A DNA stretch of 64,000 bases from Dendrobium chrysotoxum. Lineage: Eukaryota; Streptophyta; Magnoliopsida; Asparagales; Orchidaceae. Below the pieces are notes generated by a model that saw nothing but the letters and a program-made list of their open reading frames with translations, made no database searches and was not told where the DNA came from. Made by a program: the position numbers and the translations under genes. Location: assembly GCA_019925795.1 (NCBI GenBank), contig CM034310.1:8470869-8534868 (forward strand), read 5' to 3'. Positions 44,592 to 55,224 of this stretch are shown here, piece by piece (positions within the stretch are counted from its first letter, which is position 1; each line of letters opens with the position of its first letter).

Positions 44592-45231
44592 TGTTGGGAA
44601 GTAAAGCCACATAACAAAAAACAAACAAGAAAAAAAATTACAAAAAGAATAGCGGGATTTAACATGGAACAATCCAAAATCTAGAAAAAACTATGAAGCC
44701 ACACCACATCATGAAATCCACTATGATAATGGGAGAAATTGTATAGATTTATCTTCGCATACTCTCTTATTGTCTCTCTTCACTTCTCACATAGTTCTAC
44801 ACCCACAAAAGATAAAGAAAGGCATTTCTATAACACCAAAGGATGCAACCTTCAAGTAAAATAAGAAAATAGTTTAGTCTGACTGGCAGTGTTGCAACAT
44901 TGAACCTACAACGCCTCGAAATTGACTTCTCTACTCGCAGCACCGTGGCGCTATAAACTACAGCACTGTTGTGCTGGAACTGCTGCACGACAACACTATG
45001 CTCTCTATCTCAGAGGGATTCTACATATAGCACCATGGCACTGGACTTACAGCCCCACGATGATATACAACTCAATGGATGGAATTGAGGTAAGAGTGAA
45101 TAGTATAATCCAATTGATCGACACAATTAGATTTCACAAAATTAATAATCTCTGACTTGAAAATTAATTGTGACCAAACCTTCTCCTAATCTATAAAACT
45201 AATCATAGTAACTATTATGTGGCTTAGCCCA
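44592..45231 (-). repeat. Copia LTR, 640 bp
   Basis: Bounded by TG (44592) and CA (45231) on the plus strand. Its ends are TGTTGGGAAGTAAAGCCACA and TATGTGGCTTAGCCCA. In the sense (minus) direction it follows an RNase H remnant (45235-45470) and precedes the protease remnant, so it may be a shared LTR of a recombined pair or the 3' LTR of a truncated copy. Confidence 0.5.
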
Positions 45232-45234
45232 ATC

Positions 45235-45470
45235 CCTTAGTCTTCATTGAAGCCATACACAACTTTAATTTATCAATTGTCGCTTTCTTCGTCAGCATGT
45301 TTACAAGATTCTGGTTCATGTGTATCTTCTCCAAAGATAACTAACCATATTTCAAAAACGGCCTAATGAAATGATATCAAAGCTAAATATGCATTTTCCT
45401 TGGCATGGACTGTAATATTGTTAGCTAGATGAATAGCACACATGCTGTCACTATGCAACTTCTTATTCCT
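45235..45470 (-). pseudogene. Ty1/copia RNase H C-terminal remnant
   Basis: The minus strand gives CDSMCAIHLANN, then, in a shifted frame, KIHMNQNLVNMLTKKATIDKL, which matches the C-terminal end of copia RNase H (CDS-AIHLA-N and ADMLTK-like motif). It lies directly before the 640-bp LTR, as expected. Confidence 0.6.
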
Positions 45471-45639
45471 TTGCCTTTTATGAAATTCTTATGATGCCCC
45501 ATAATCTAAATTAGAAGAATTGCATCTTTTTATCTTCTAATTAATCTACCAAATTAACTAACTTTCTTTCATATCAATTAAAATAATAAAAGCATCTATA
45601 TATCATATCACTAGTCAATATACATCACTAATTAAAATC

Positions 45640-47320
45640 TGTACACGATAACCAGAAGTTCAATATATAACATCAATCTATTACAACCCTTATGGCTACA
45701 AAAGAATAACATAAAATACAAGAAAATAAACTAAACTTATAAATCTGACTCTGATCAATCTCACTTAGCTGGTCCCCATCCTGAATCTAAAATTAATCAA
45801 ATCCACATAATGAGCTTACAAAGCCCAATAGACAACCAAAACCTACCACTACATTCAATGTAAGATCTCAAGAATCAATATGTATGCTCATCTCAATCAT
45901 TTTAAAATCAGTGGTCATCAATATGAAATCAACAATCAATATCAATACATCAATAGAAACTAATATGATTAGTAAAATAAAAAAGTATCTCTAGAAGCAT
46001 AATAATATGCTAACATATAAGGAAATTAATAAAAATATGTAAAGCAATGCCATTGCACAACAAAACAAACATCAATTTTCTATCAATTATATTCATGCTA
46101 ATGATTCCATCATATGTTTTCTATCAATGATATGCCAAGTGTTTCTATCTACCAATGTGTCATATTATTGTACTATACTATGTCAACATATATATCAATA
46201 CTATTTCAATATATCTATCAATGCCTAAGTATATCTTTCATAGGTTATGTCATGGTGTATCAGTCTCAATAAAAATTCTATCAGTTCTATATCAATTCTA
46301 TTTATCAATTAATTCATATGTATCATATAAATGCAATCATGAATGCAATTATGAATAGCAAGAAAAGACATTCAGCTTTAATGTGACATTTCAACATCTT
46401 CAACCCCAACTATCGACCAATTGGCCATCAATCTTTAGCTTACCATTATTTTTCAATAATCTTAAATCAATTCTTAAGTGGCTTTTAGTAAATCATTAAA
46501 AGTTGTCACCCCAGTTAATTTGTTATATAATACTACCAGGATTACACCACAAACATCTTTATTTAAGGAAAAGCCCATCGGCCGACATTCATGTACAAGA
46601 TATTACATTTTAATAGTCAACCCGAATTAATTATAGTATTAATTGTCACCTTCCTCATATGTAAATGCCATATTTATTGTATATCACTTGTATCATTTCC
46701 TATATGCACTTTACAATTATGGATGAAATGTAGAAAATTATGTACACTACTCATTTACTTTCAGAAAATCATAACTATCAATTTACCTCATAAAATTTTA
46801 AAATAATATAGTCAAAATCTCATAAAAGTCATATATATCATTTATAAGAAGTTACAAGTGAAAGTTTGGTAAATTAGAAGAAAATATATTTTTATCAATT
46901 TAGAAGAGATTAAATTCATTAAAATAAAATTACTGAATACAAAGGAACGATTTGGGTTACCTACCAAGATTAAAAGAAATCTGCAAACATAATTGATGGA
47001 CAAAAATTCACCAAACTGTTTTCTCTCTTTCTCTCTTCCTTCTCCCATGTTCCTCTCTTCCTTTTCTTCCTTGGAAAGCCAAGTAATAGAGAAGGGAGGA
47101 ATGACTAAGTGGAGAAATTTATATTAAAAAATATTATTCGGTACCCAACGCCATAGTACTGCATGCCACTCCCAAAATTACTGTAGAACAGAGAGCTCAG
47201 GGCCGTGATGGTCCCTTCCTATTGCCGTTGAGCTCGCAAGCATAGCATCGTAATACTCCAACCTAAAATTTTCAAATTTTTTATTTTAAAATTATTTTCA
47301 CAAATTTCAAGTTATTATGA
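45640..47320 (-). repeat. 3' LTR of the second gag-only element
   Basis: Aligns in orientation with the solo LTR at 14834-16517 (CACATAATGA segment, TATCAAT-rich middle, then GCCATGGCG/GCCATAGTACTG blocks near 16345 and 47150). The right edge GTTATTATGA corresponds to the mutated LTR start. The duplicate of 46065-46440 is at 48831-49160 plus 49789-49836. Confidence 0.5.
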
Positions 47321-47954
47321 TCTACCCATCTTGAAAAAATATTGCCCTCGACATTTCCACTATCAGTACAAAAGCATATCAATACTAAAATAAGGTTAAT
47401 ATAAAATAAAATAAAAGCAATTTAAAACCAAATTAATTCATAAAATAAATCATTTCTAATTGGTATGATATTAATTCTACCATCGATAAAATCCAAACAA
47501 CTACTGATCACTAACTTTATGCTTCATTTCAATCAAATATTCATGAGTTCAATCAATCAATTATACACTTATACATGTCATTTAATCATATATCATTCAA
47601 CAAGCTATGTAATACTAATCACTCAAACTTAAATGCACAGGATTGAGAATTCTACTAGTGGATCCTCTAGGTACATCTCTATCATCCTTCTGAATCAGAT
47701 TATAAACTTTAGGTTGTATTGGTGATAGTGCTGGCGTAATAAAATGTGTGGGTTCTCTCTAACTTTCGCTAACTCCACTTTCATCTATCCTATTCAGGAA
47801 TCCTTCACTATATCCTCTAGATCCAATAGTCTCTATCTGTAGCCCTTCCTAGACTACTCCACTCTAAATCTTAGTCCAATTCTCTATCATTGTTGTAAAC
47901 ATTCATCCATCCAATGTGGTCCTCATTATCCGAATTTGAAGAACTCTCCAGTCA

Positions 47955-48690
47955 TTAAACAATGCTATCTAATATGCTTCCTGCCATATTTGGCACATCT
48001 GGTACACTTCCTACAACTATCTTAGGTCCTCTTCTACTGTCAAACAAATTACCTAGCATTTTATTATTATCTGCTTTGGTCATGTGATCTCTTGATCTCT
48101 TCCTACTCATATTATGTCTAAATGCTGGAACTTTTAAATCATTCTCTACTAATTTGGCTCTCTCAACCAATTCAAAAAACTCTTGAATCCTTAATGGGAC
48201 TAATGGATGTTGGATCTCATCCCTAAGTCCTCTAAAGAATCTATAACACTTCTCTTCTACTATGTTGATTAACTGTGGAACATATCTTATTAATGCAATA
48301 AATTTAGCATCATACTGCATCACTATCTTACTACCCAGTCTAACTTCATAAAAGCCTCTTACAATTGATATTGAACTGATAGAGGCACCAACCAATTTCT
48401 AAAAATAGTAAAAAATTTCACCCAGGTAACCTTTGAATTCATCTTTCCCTGAGATTTTTTTCATTATTATCTTATCCACCACCTTTTAGCCTCTCCTTCA
48501 AATAAGAATGTAGCTGGTGGGATATTGCATGTTGTCGAATATCTTTTCTATCATTAGTAATAAATCTTATGCAACCCATGGTTCCACTACTCCCTTGAAT
48601 TGTGGGGGCTTCAACTTCTGAAACATTTGTAAATTTCTATCATCTTTTGGTTCCTTACATTCAGTTTACTTACTCTATGCATCACTTATT
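47955..48690 (-). pseudogene. gag of the second gag-only element
   Basis: An open frame of 146 codons (47955-48395) carries the C-terminal half of a Ty3/gypsy gag: VMQYDAKFIALIRYVPQLI, FFRGLRDEIQHPLVPLRIQE and ELVERAKLVENDL, followed by a basic segment (RKRSRDHM). Upstream, 48396-48690 in broken frames holds the N-terminal half (LKPPQFKGVVEPWVA and the IEKIF-like MIEKIFDNMQ). It is about 70% similar by eye to 16600-16782. No protease or pol follows; after gag only 600 bp of degenerate sequence precedes the LTR. Confidence 0.75.
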
Positions 48691-49160
48691 ACTTGTGCGA
48701 GTATATTGGAAAACTATATCAAGCTTTTAGAACTCACTGAAACTACTGTTATTCTCTATCCATTATGTATATCCTGATTAGTAAGGTCTATATATCTGTT
48801 AATATAATTATCTTTCCTAATCAATCCAACACACAAACTCAATACACACATAGTAAAACGTATGTCGATTTTTTGTCAATTATATTCATGTCAATGATTA
48901 CAATATATGTTCTCTATTGAAGCTATTCCATGTGTTATGTCTACCAATATGCCATATCAGTGTACTATATTATATCAATATATCTATCAATGTCTAAATT
49001 TATCTATCATTCGCTATTTCATGATGTATCAACCTCAATACAAATTATATTAGTTATATAGCATTTTTATCTATCAATCAGTTATACTATCATATAAATG
49101 CAATCGTGGATGCAATTATGAATAGAAAGGAAGGACATACATCTTTAATGTAGTATTTTC

Positions 49161-49780
49161 TAGGGGGTTTTAATATATGCCACAATCCAAATATTTCTGG
49201 TTCAGGTCGATCGGTTTAACAAACTAGTCAAGTTCGGTTTAACCCTTTCAACCTGACTAAAATAACGGGTCAAGTTTGGGTTAAACCCTGAACTTGAACA
49301 TAGCCTATTTGACTCGCCCATCGTGTGCTACTTATCCTTCCCCTTTGACCTGAATGCTTGCTCTGTCATATCTCTCCTGCACTCACACTCGCTGCTTGTG
49401 CTCTTCGTATGTCCCATTTAACCCGAACACTCATTATCATCATGCTTGCTACTTTTCTTAGTACTCACCTTCATGCTTGCACTTGCCCTCGCCCTCATGC
49501 TCATGCTCTCACTCAGACTCTCCCTCACCCTTGCCCTCGACCTCACCCTCACCCTTACCCTTCCACTCGCTCGCTCGCACTTGCCCGCTCGCACTCACTC
49601 TCTTCCTAACACTCACCCATTGCACTCAACTAGGTTAACGAGTTGAGTCATGTAGGGTCGGGTTCGGGTCAAGATTTTTAACCCATTTAGACAAACATGT
49701 CAGTTTTGAGTCACATGTTAAGAGTAGGTCAATTTCGTGTTTGATATGAACCTGACTTGAAAATACATTTTGACATCCTA
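49161..49780. mobile_element. hAT-type MITE, 620 bp, 8-bp TSD
   Basis: Termini are TAGGGGGTTTTAATATAT on the left and, as reverse complement, TAGGATGTCAAAATGTAT on the right, the TAGGG-type ends of hAT elements. The flanking 8-mers GTATTTTC (49153-49160) and GTGTTTTT (49781-49788) agree at 6 of 8 positions. Removing it rejoins the LTR sequence matching 46380-46400. The interior has inverted GGGTCAAG/TTGACCC-like words and a CT-rich stretch (CACTCGCTCGCTCGC) near 49490-49600. No transposase; the ORFs in it are chance. Confidence 0.75.
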
Positions 49781-49836
49781 GTGTTTTTAGCATCTTCAAC
49801 CCTAAATGTTGACCAGTTGGTCATCAGTCTTTAATA

Positions 49837-51545
49837 AGGGTGTAAGTAAGCCAAGCTGGGTTGTGAGCTCCCTCGAACTTGACTCGTTAACGAGCTCACG
49901 AGTCAAGTTTATGGAGCTTTGAGTTTGAATTCAAGCCTGTAATCAAGCTTGTATATTAAACAAGCTTGAGTTTGAGCTCAATCTGACTCAACTTGAAATC
50001 TTACATGTGGCGTGACTCTTCGTATTTTCCACAAACCATCTACGTCTTCAGCTTCATATGAAGAAGAGTTGTGAAATAAAAAATCTTATTCGCCTTATTC
50101 GTGAAGTTTTGAAGAGTCACTATCTGATCGGGAGTCGGGATAGGAGATCGTCGGTCGCATTCTTCGTGAAGTTTTGAAGAGTCACTATAGAAGCTTCTTC
50201 GCCTTCTTCTACGACGTTGTTCTTGTCGAATCGAGAGTCACAACTGGAGGTTATCGGTCACCTTGAAGCCTTGATGTTGTTACTATTGGATTGGGGATAA
50301 ATTTTTAAAATGAAAACGTTAAAAAAAATTTTACGCAAAAAAAAACTTAAAAAATAAAATGATTGAAATGATGCCGGTCGATTGCCAAGCAAACGACTAG
50401 CTCTAACGTCGTTTCTGAGTTGGTGGGTAGGTCGAACAGGCTGGCGGCATGTCAACTGACAAGTCTTTTGGGATTAGAACGATTGGCCACTTGTTTGATG
50501 ACGCAATGACTAAGCCAGTCGAGATCCCTCCCACTGACTGGTGGGTAGTGGGTTGGCTCGGGTTTGCAGAGAGGCATTGGGCAGACTTGGGCTAGCATTG
50601 GTTAGGCGCCGGCGACCATTGCACATGCATCAGGCAGGTTGGGCGGACACCAAGTTTGCGGGCATGCCTCGAATAAGTGTTGGGCGGGCAAATCAGATGG
50701 CTTTCATGAATTGTGTAATAACCTTTTATTTTAAATTTTTATTATCTTCTTTCTCCTTCGCCTCACTCCATTCCTTTTGCATTTAAAAAATTACTCTTCT
50801 AAATTTGGAAAAAAAATCTAGTTAAAATTTAATTTAAAAAAATAATATTCTAAATTTATTAAATAATAAAATTATATTTTAAAAATTACTCTTCTAAATT
50901 AAAAAAAATAATATAATTAAATTTAAATTTAAAAATTTACTCTTCTAATTTCAATTAAATTTAAGATACCTTCTTCTAAATTTAGAAAATTAAAAAAATG
51001 TTGTTGTTTACATGCCTCTCAATTTAAAATAAATAAAAAATTTATAACATAATAATATAACTCAATTATTTATTCTAAAGTCATTTATAATTTTTTGTTT
51101 CATAAAATTTTTTATAACAATGAAATTAAACATACATGCTATTCAATTAATTAATAAGTTAAATACCAACAAAGCTGTGAGTTAATTTCATACTAATTTA
51201 AATTAAAAATCTAACTCATGTCATTCACTAGTAAACCGACGGACCTTCGTACAACTCCTTCCTCCCCATCGTCTTTCGCCCGTCGTTCTCGTCCACGTCC
51301 ACGTCCTCGCATGCCACATCATCAAGCCATTCGTTCTATTTGTTAACGACTGGCATTCTTATTATTATTTTTTTTAGTTTTGTTTTTCACCTAAATAAAA
51401 ATAAAACGAAATCATTTTAAAAATTTGTCCGTTGGATCAGGAGTCACGACGAGAGCTCACCAGTTGCTTGGTGAAGAAGACTTTTGCTCGCCTTATTCGA
51501 CTTTGCGTGCTTCACATGAAGAAGAGTTTTGATGAATTAGGTCTG
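49837..51545. repeat. Candidate non-autonomous DNA element with internal inverted repeats
   Basis: Starts with a GGGTGTAAGTAAGCCAAGC-like sequence reminiscent of hAT ends. Segments at about 50285-50385 and 51335-51440 are inverted copies: the shared core TAAATTTTTAAAATGA at 50288-50303 appears reversed at 51408-51420, and GATGCCGGTCG at 50373 pairs with CGACTGGCATTC at 51347. Imperfect repeats around GCTTCA(C/T)ATGAAGAAGAG occur at both ends. Outer boundaries and target duplication are unresolved, and several elements may be mixed. The interior is AT-rich and non-coding. Confidence 0.35.
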
Positions 51546-51608
51546 GCCTAATCCTCCAATAATTTCTCTTCTAAGTTCAGTTATAGATGAATTTGCATTA
51601 ATTATTTT

Positions 51609-51884
51609 TTACATTTTTTTTCTTTTGCCATGCTTCAAATCAGAAATAATCTCTACCTCTAAATTTAAGCTTTCGCTTGATACCGCTGCTTTCATCGAAC
51701 AATTTGGCTTGCCGTCAAAGACAGGGACTAAGGATGGATACAGTCCACATCTTGATGATTTCAAGTGAAAAACTATATGGTTCCAATTTGACTTCTCCTC
51801 ATTGCTCTGCAGGATGTGAGCTGCAGTCTCGGATTTGAGGCCAGGATTTTTGCGGGTGGTTGTTGCAACTTGCAAATGATCCAT
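51609..51884 (-). other. Unidentified 91-codon open frame
   Basis: The frame begins MDHLQVATTTRKNPGLKS and ends KHGKRKKM with no stop for 91 codons. Composition is protein-like but I recognise no domain. There is no promoter, partner exon or neighbour that supports a gene, and a 91-codon frame can arise by chance in a window this size. Confidence 0.15.
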
Positions 51885-52130
51885 ATTATTTTCAGGCTAC
51901 TAATCTGAACTATGGATTGAATTATGCGTCGACTACAAACTATCATTTGGCTACATTTTCCAAATTCATTATTTCAGAAGTTCAGAAGGGCCTCTAATTC
52001 TTATTTTCTTGTCACTTGTTGTCTTGCTTTCACACCATTAGCAACCTATTGTGGCAAAAGAGGTTGTTGAAGATCGGAGGAGATTTCAGCAGGTATCTTT
52101 CTTCCCCTAATTTATGCAGGAGATTAGTTC

Positions 52131-52371
52131 TTTTATGCAAAGCATTAGCTGAGTTGGACAAACTTTTTTCCTTTTGCATAACTCATGAAATTATTGCAAA
52201 GTAAATTTTGAGCTTAAACTTTGGGGTTAACATACAAATGAACAGAATAAGAGAGGTCGTTCAAATGGAGAAAATCTATTCAAAACTTTTAGCTTTTTAA
52301 TCTCAGTTTATGGTTTAGCATGTTTATCAATCATAACTGCAGATTTTTGATACAGTTAGCTTGTCCTAATC
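52131..52371. repeat. 240-bp duplicated segment, copy 1
   Basis: Nearly identical to 54982-55224 in direct orientation. Shared stretches include GTAAATTTTGAGCTTAAACT and TTTGGGGTTAACATACAAAT. Upstream and downstream flanks differ. It is non-coding. Confidence 0.9.
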
Positions 52372-53514
52372 ATCTAATTATCTCCGTTTCTAGAATGTTG
52401 GCTTGAATTGAAGCAATTCATGTTTTTGCTGTAAAAAGCTATTTTCCATATCACAAAAATATTCAGAAAGCTATTCCAAATGAAACTGCCTCATCTTCAA
52501 AGATATCTACAAATTGGTTTTCTATTTCAATTTCTCATGAATATGTAAAATCTTTTAGCATAATGTAGGATTCAATGGAGATGAAAAATAATTTTCATGG
52601 TCTCCGAATTACATAACAAATCATCAAAAAAATTATTGGAAGCGTACCTGAGTACAATGAAAATACAGAATTAAGATTTTGAGGTTTTCGATCTTCCATG
52701 TTCGAAGTGGCATTCTCCAAAAGAATGAGAGACCCTTTCTTTTCAATTAACATAGGAAATGAGGGAAAATGAGAATTTAACAATTTAAACTCAGTACCAT
52801 GACCCTAGTTATACTTTAATTATATTTATTTTATTTTAGCCCATCATTAGAATTAAAAAAATATTTGGCCTCTACACACTATTTAATTCCATACAAATTT
52901 AAATTAGATGCCCCATAAGCCAAATAATAATTTAATTCTTAAATAGATCATGAATTTGATTGGCTCAAATTTAGATAACAACTAATGTGTAACATTTAAT
53001 ATATATGGGTCCACATATAGAAATTTCCCAGCAATCTACCACTTGGACCATATATATATATATATACTTACAATTTTTTTTTTAAAGAAATATACTTATA
53101 ATTTTACATTATGAAATAGCCTAAGAGCTCAATATTTGCTATCTTTTTGAAATAATATCTCTAAACAATCTAGTCTATTAATCATATCAATATAGAATCA
53201 AAGCGACATTTGTTTCATTCTTCGTAACAAAACCTATCAATGATTACTATATTAATATAATTAATAACATATATCAAGTATGGATGTGTAGCATGAAAAT
53301 TTCATGTAATGTGATCTCAAAGCATGATTATTTTCAACTGGTTCAATATTATAACTCAAAAAAAGTTATCACTAAAGATTAAGAACTTTATGCTAAACTA
53401 CAACTGAAATTAACTTTATTTTAGAGTTTTCAATAACCAAAATAACATTATTTTAGTCTGATTTGATAATAAGTTTATAATAATTTGAATAATACAAATA
53501 ATCTCCCACTATAC

Positions 53515-54412
53515 TAGCACATCATAAAAAAAAATTACACCCATACGAGCCACATGCTCATGAATACATTAGGTGGTTATCCTTTTGTTAGTGGGTTTGC
53601 AATCATAAAATTTGTACTAATATGTTCAAGAGAATTTTGAAAACTCTAAACTCTATCCTTTACAATAAGAAACTTAAGGCAATGTACTTTAATTTTGACG
53701 AGCTCTTATTATTCTTTGCATATAATTCAGTTGTTTTATTATCATAATTTATCTTTTATGATCTCTCAATGCCATCAACAATATATAGCCTTGTAATAAA
53801 ATTTTGTAACCATATTCCCTGATATGAAGCCTCATAACAAGTTATAAACTCTTCTTCTATTGTAGAAGAAGCTATAAGTGATTGCCTGACACTTTTTTAT
53901 GTATAACTTTTCTAACTAACAAGAAAATATTGCCTGAAGTGAATCTCTTGCTATCCAGGCAACCAGACAAATCAGAGTCGGAATACCTCATAATCTCTAA
54001 ATGATCAGATCTCTGATATGTGAGTATGAAATTTCTTGACCTTTTTCGATACCTCATAACCCACTTAAATGCTTTCTAATGATCCATTCCTATGTTACTT
54101 AAATATCTACCAAGCATTCTAACAATGTACATAATATTCGGACACGTACAAACTTGAGTATACATAAGACTCCCTACTGCCGATGCATAAGAGTTCTTAT
54201 CCATGTCTTGCTTTCCAATATTATTTTTTGGGCATTGAAGCATACTAAATTTATCCCCTTTATCAATGAGTATATCTCCTGGTGCACAATCTTTTATGTC
54301 AAATTTACTAAGCACTTTATCTATATACATTATTTGTGATATGCCAAATATACCATGGGAGTGATCCCAATAAATTTGTATGCCCAGCATAAATGATGCA
54401 TCTCCAATATAC
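53515..54412 (-). pseudogene. Ty1/copia RT/RNase H remnant
   Basis: The minus strand gives FMLGIQIYWDHSHGIFGIS, DKVLSKFDIKDCAPGD, SYASAVGSLMYTQVCTCPN and LGRYLSNIGMDH (54076-54412), then SLEI-like HLEIMRYSDSDLSGCLDS (the RNase H Asp motif) in 53872-54057. The C-terminus (53515-53870) is in broken frames, with WLQNFI, TELYAKNNKSSSK and a PLTKG-like end. A purine tract (AGTGGGAGAT, minus strand of 53503-53512) and probable LTR sequence follow to the left. It is from a different copia lineage than A and B. Confidence 0.75.
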
Positions 54413-54935
54413 TACCAAAATTTTTTTGTCATGTAAGCATAGATAGTTCTAAAAATCTTCTTTATTTTACCACTCATATGGAAAACTTCAACTTCATTTT
54501 TTATAGAATTCAATTATTATTTCTTATACATTACTTTCTTATTTCATTGAGCTCTAGCTCATTAGCAATAATTATATTATAGGCTAGGGGAAAGAATCAG
54601 TACGATAGTAGTCAGGATAGTTGACTACTTTTTATGTACATACACTTTTGGGGTGTATCTGAGTAGGCGTTGTACAGACTTTTGGATATTGTAAGTAAAT
54701 TTTAAAAGTTTTAGTAAAGCTCTATATTTCAATTGAAATGTATATTTTATTCGAGATATATTACATATGCTTCATATTAGTCTGAATAGGCTATTTCTTA
54801 CTTATCTAATTTTGATATCAGTATTTCAGAATGGGTATAAGTAACTAATCCCTCAGCGGAACCTAGTGAGGCCACCCACCGGCATCGGGCCCACACTTGC
54901 TTTGCCCCACTGAAGAGGTGAGATCGTAGTAGAGG

Positions 54936-54946
54936 GGATTCGAACC
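54936..54946 (-). other. tRNA-type B-box word, possible SINE fragment
   Basis: The minus strand reads GGTTCGAATCC, the internal Pol III B box. The downstream sequence (54840-54930) has the GGGATTAGT / GCCGGTGGGTG type of text common in plant repeats. No tRNA cloverleaf can be formed around it and no A box is seen, so at most this is a SINE or tRNA-derived fragment. Confidence 0.3.
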
Positions 54947-54981
54947 CGGGATGGGGATTTTAATTTTTGTTTTATTGGTTA

Positions 54982-55224
54982 TTTTATGCAAAGTATTAAC
55001 TGCGTTGGAAAAACTTTTTTCCCTTAATGCATAACTCATGAAATTATTGTAAAGTAAATTTTGAGCTTAAACTTTGGGGTTAACATACAAATTAATAGAA
55101 TAAGAGAGGTCATTCAAATGGAGAAAATCGATTCAAAACTTTTAGCTTTTTAATCCTAGTTTATGGTTTAGCATGTTTATCAATCATAACTGCAGATGTT
55201 TGATACAGTTAGCTTATCCTAATC
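54982..55224. repeat. 240-bp duplicated segment, copy 2
   Basis: Second copy of 52131-52371. Homology ends abruptly at CCTAATC (55224), exactly where a sequence beginning TGTGGGCTCTGAAAATTGG starts, which looks like an insertion into this copy. Confidence 0.9.

Larger units (their letters stand above)
45640..49836 (-). mobile_element. Gag-only gypsy-like element, second copy
   Basis: Minus-strand element with a 3' LTR (about 45640-47320), an internal region of only about 1.5 kb (47321-48830) and a fragment of the 5' LTR (48831-49160 and 49781-49836, split by a MITE). The internal boundary TTATTATGATCTACCCATCTTG-AAAAA-CTCGACATTTCC is the reverse of the boundary at 17365-17400, so it is the same family as the 12.8-18.2 kb copy. 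Only gag is present in both copies. The 5' LTR lacks its U5 half and I see no primer-binding site. The left edge is approximate. Confidence 0.6.

Noticed and set aside
49358..49646. Leucine/histidine-rich ORFs in the CT-rich stretch
   Set aside because: They are low-complexity translations inside the hAT-type MITE.
54840..54960. tRNA gene
   Set aside because: Only a B-box word is present; no cloverleaf stems, A box or acceptor stem can be drawn.
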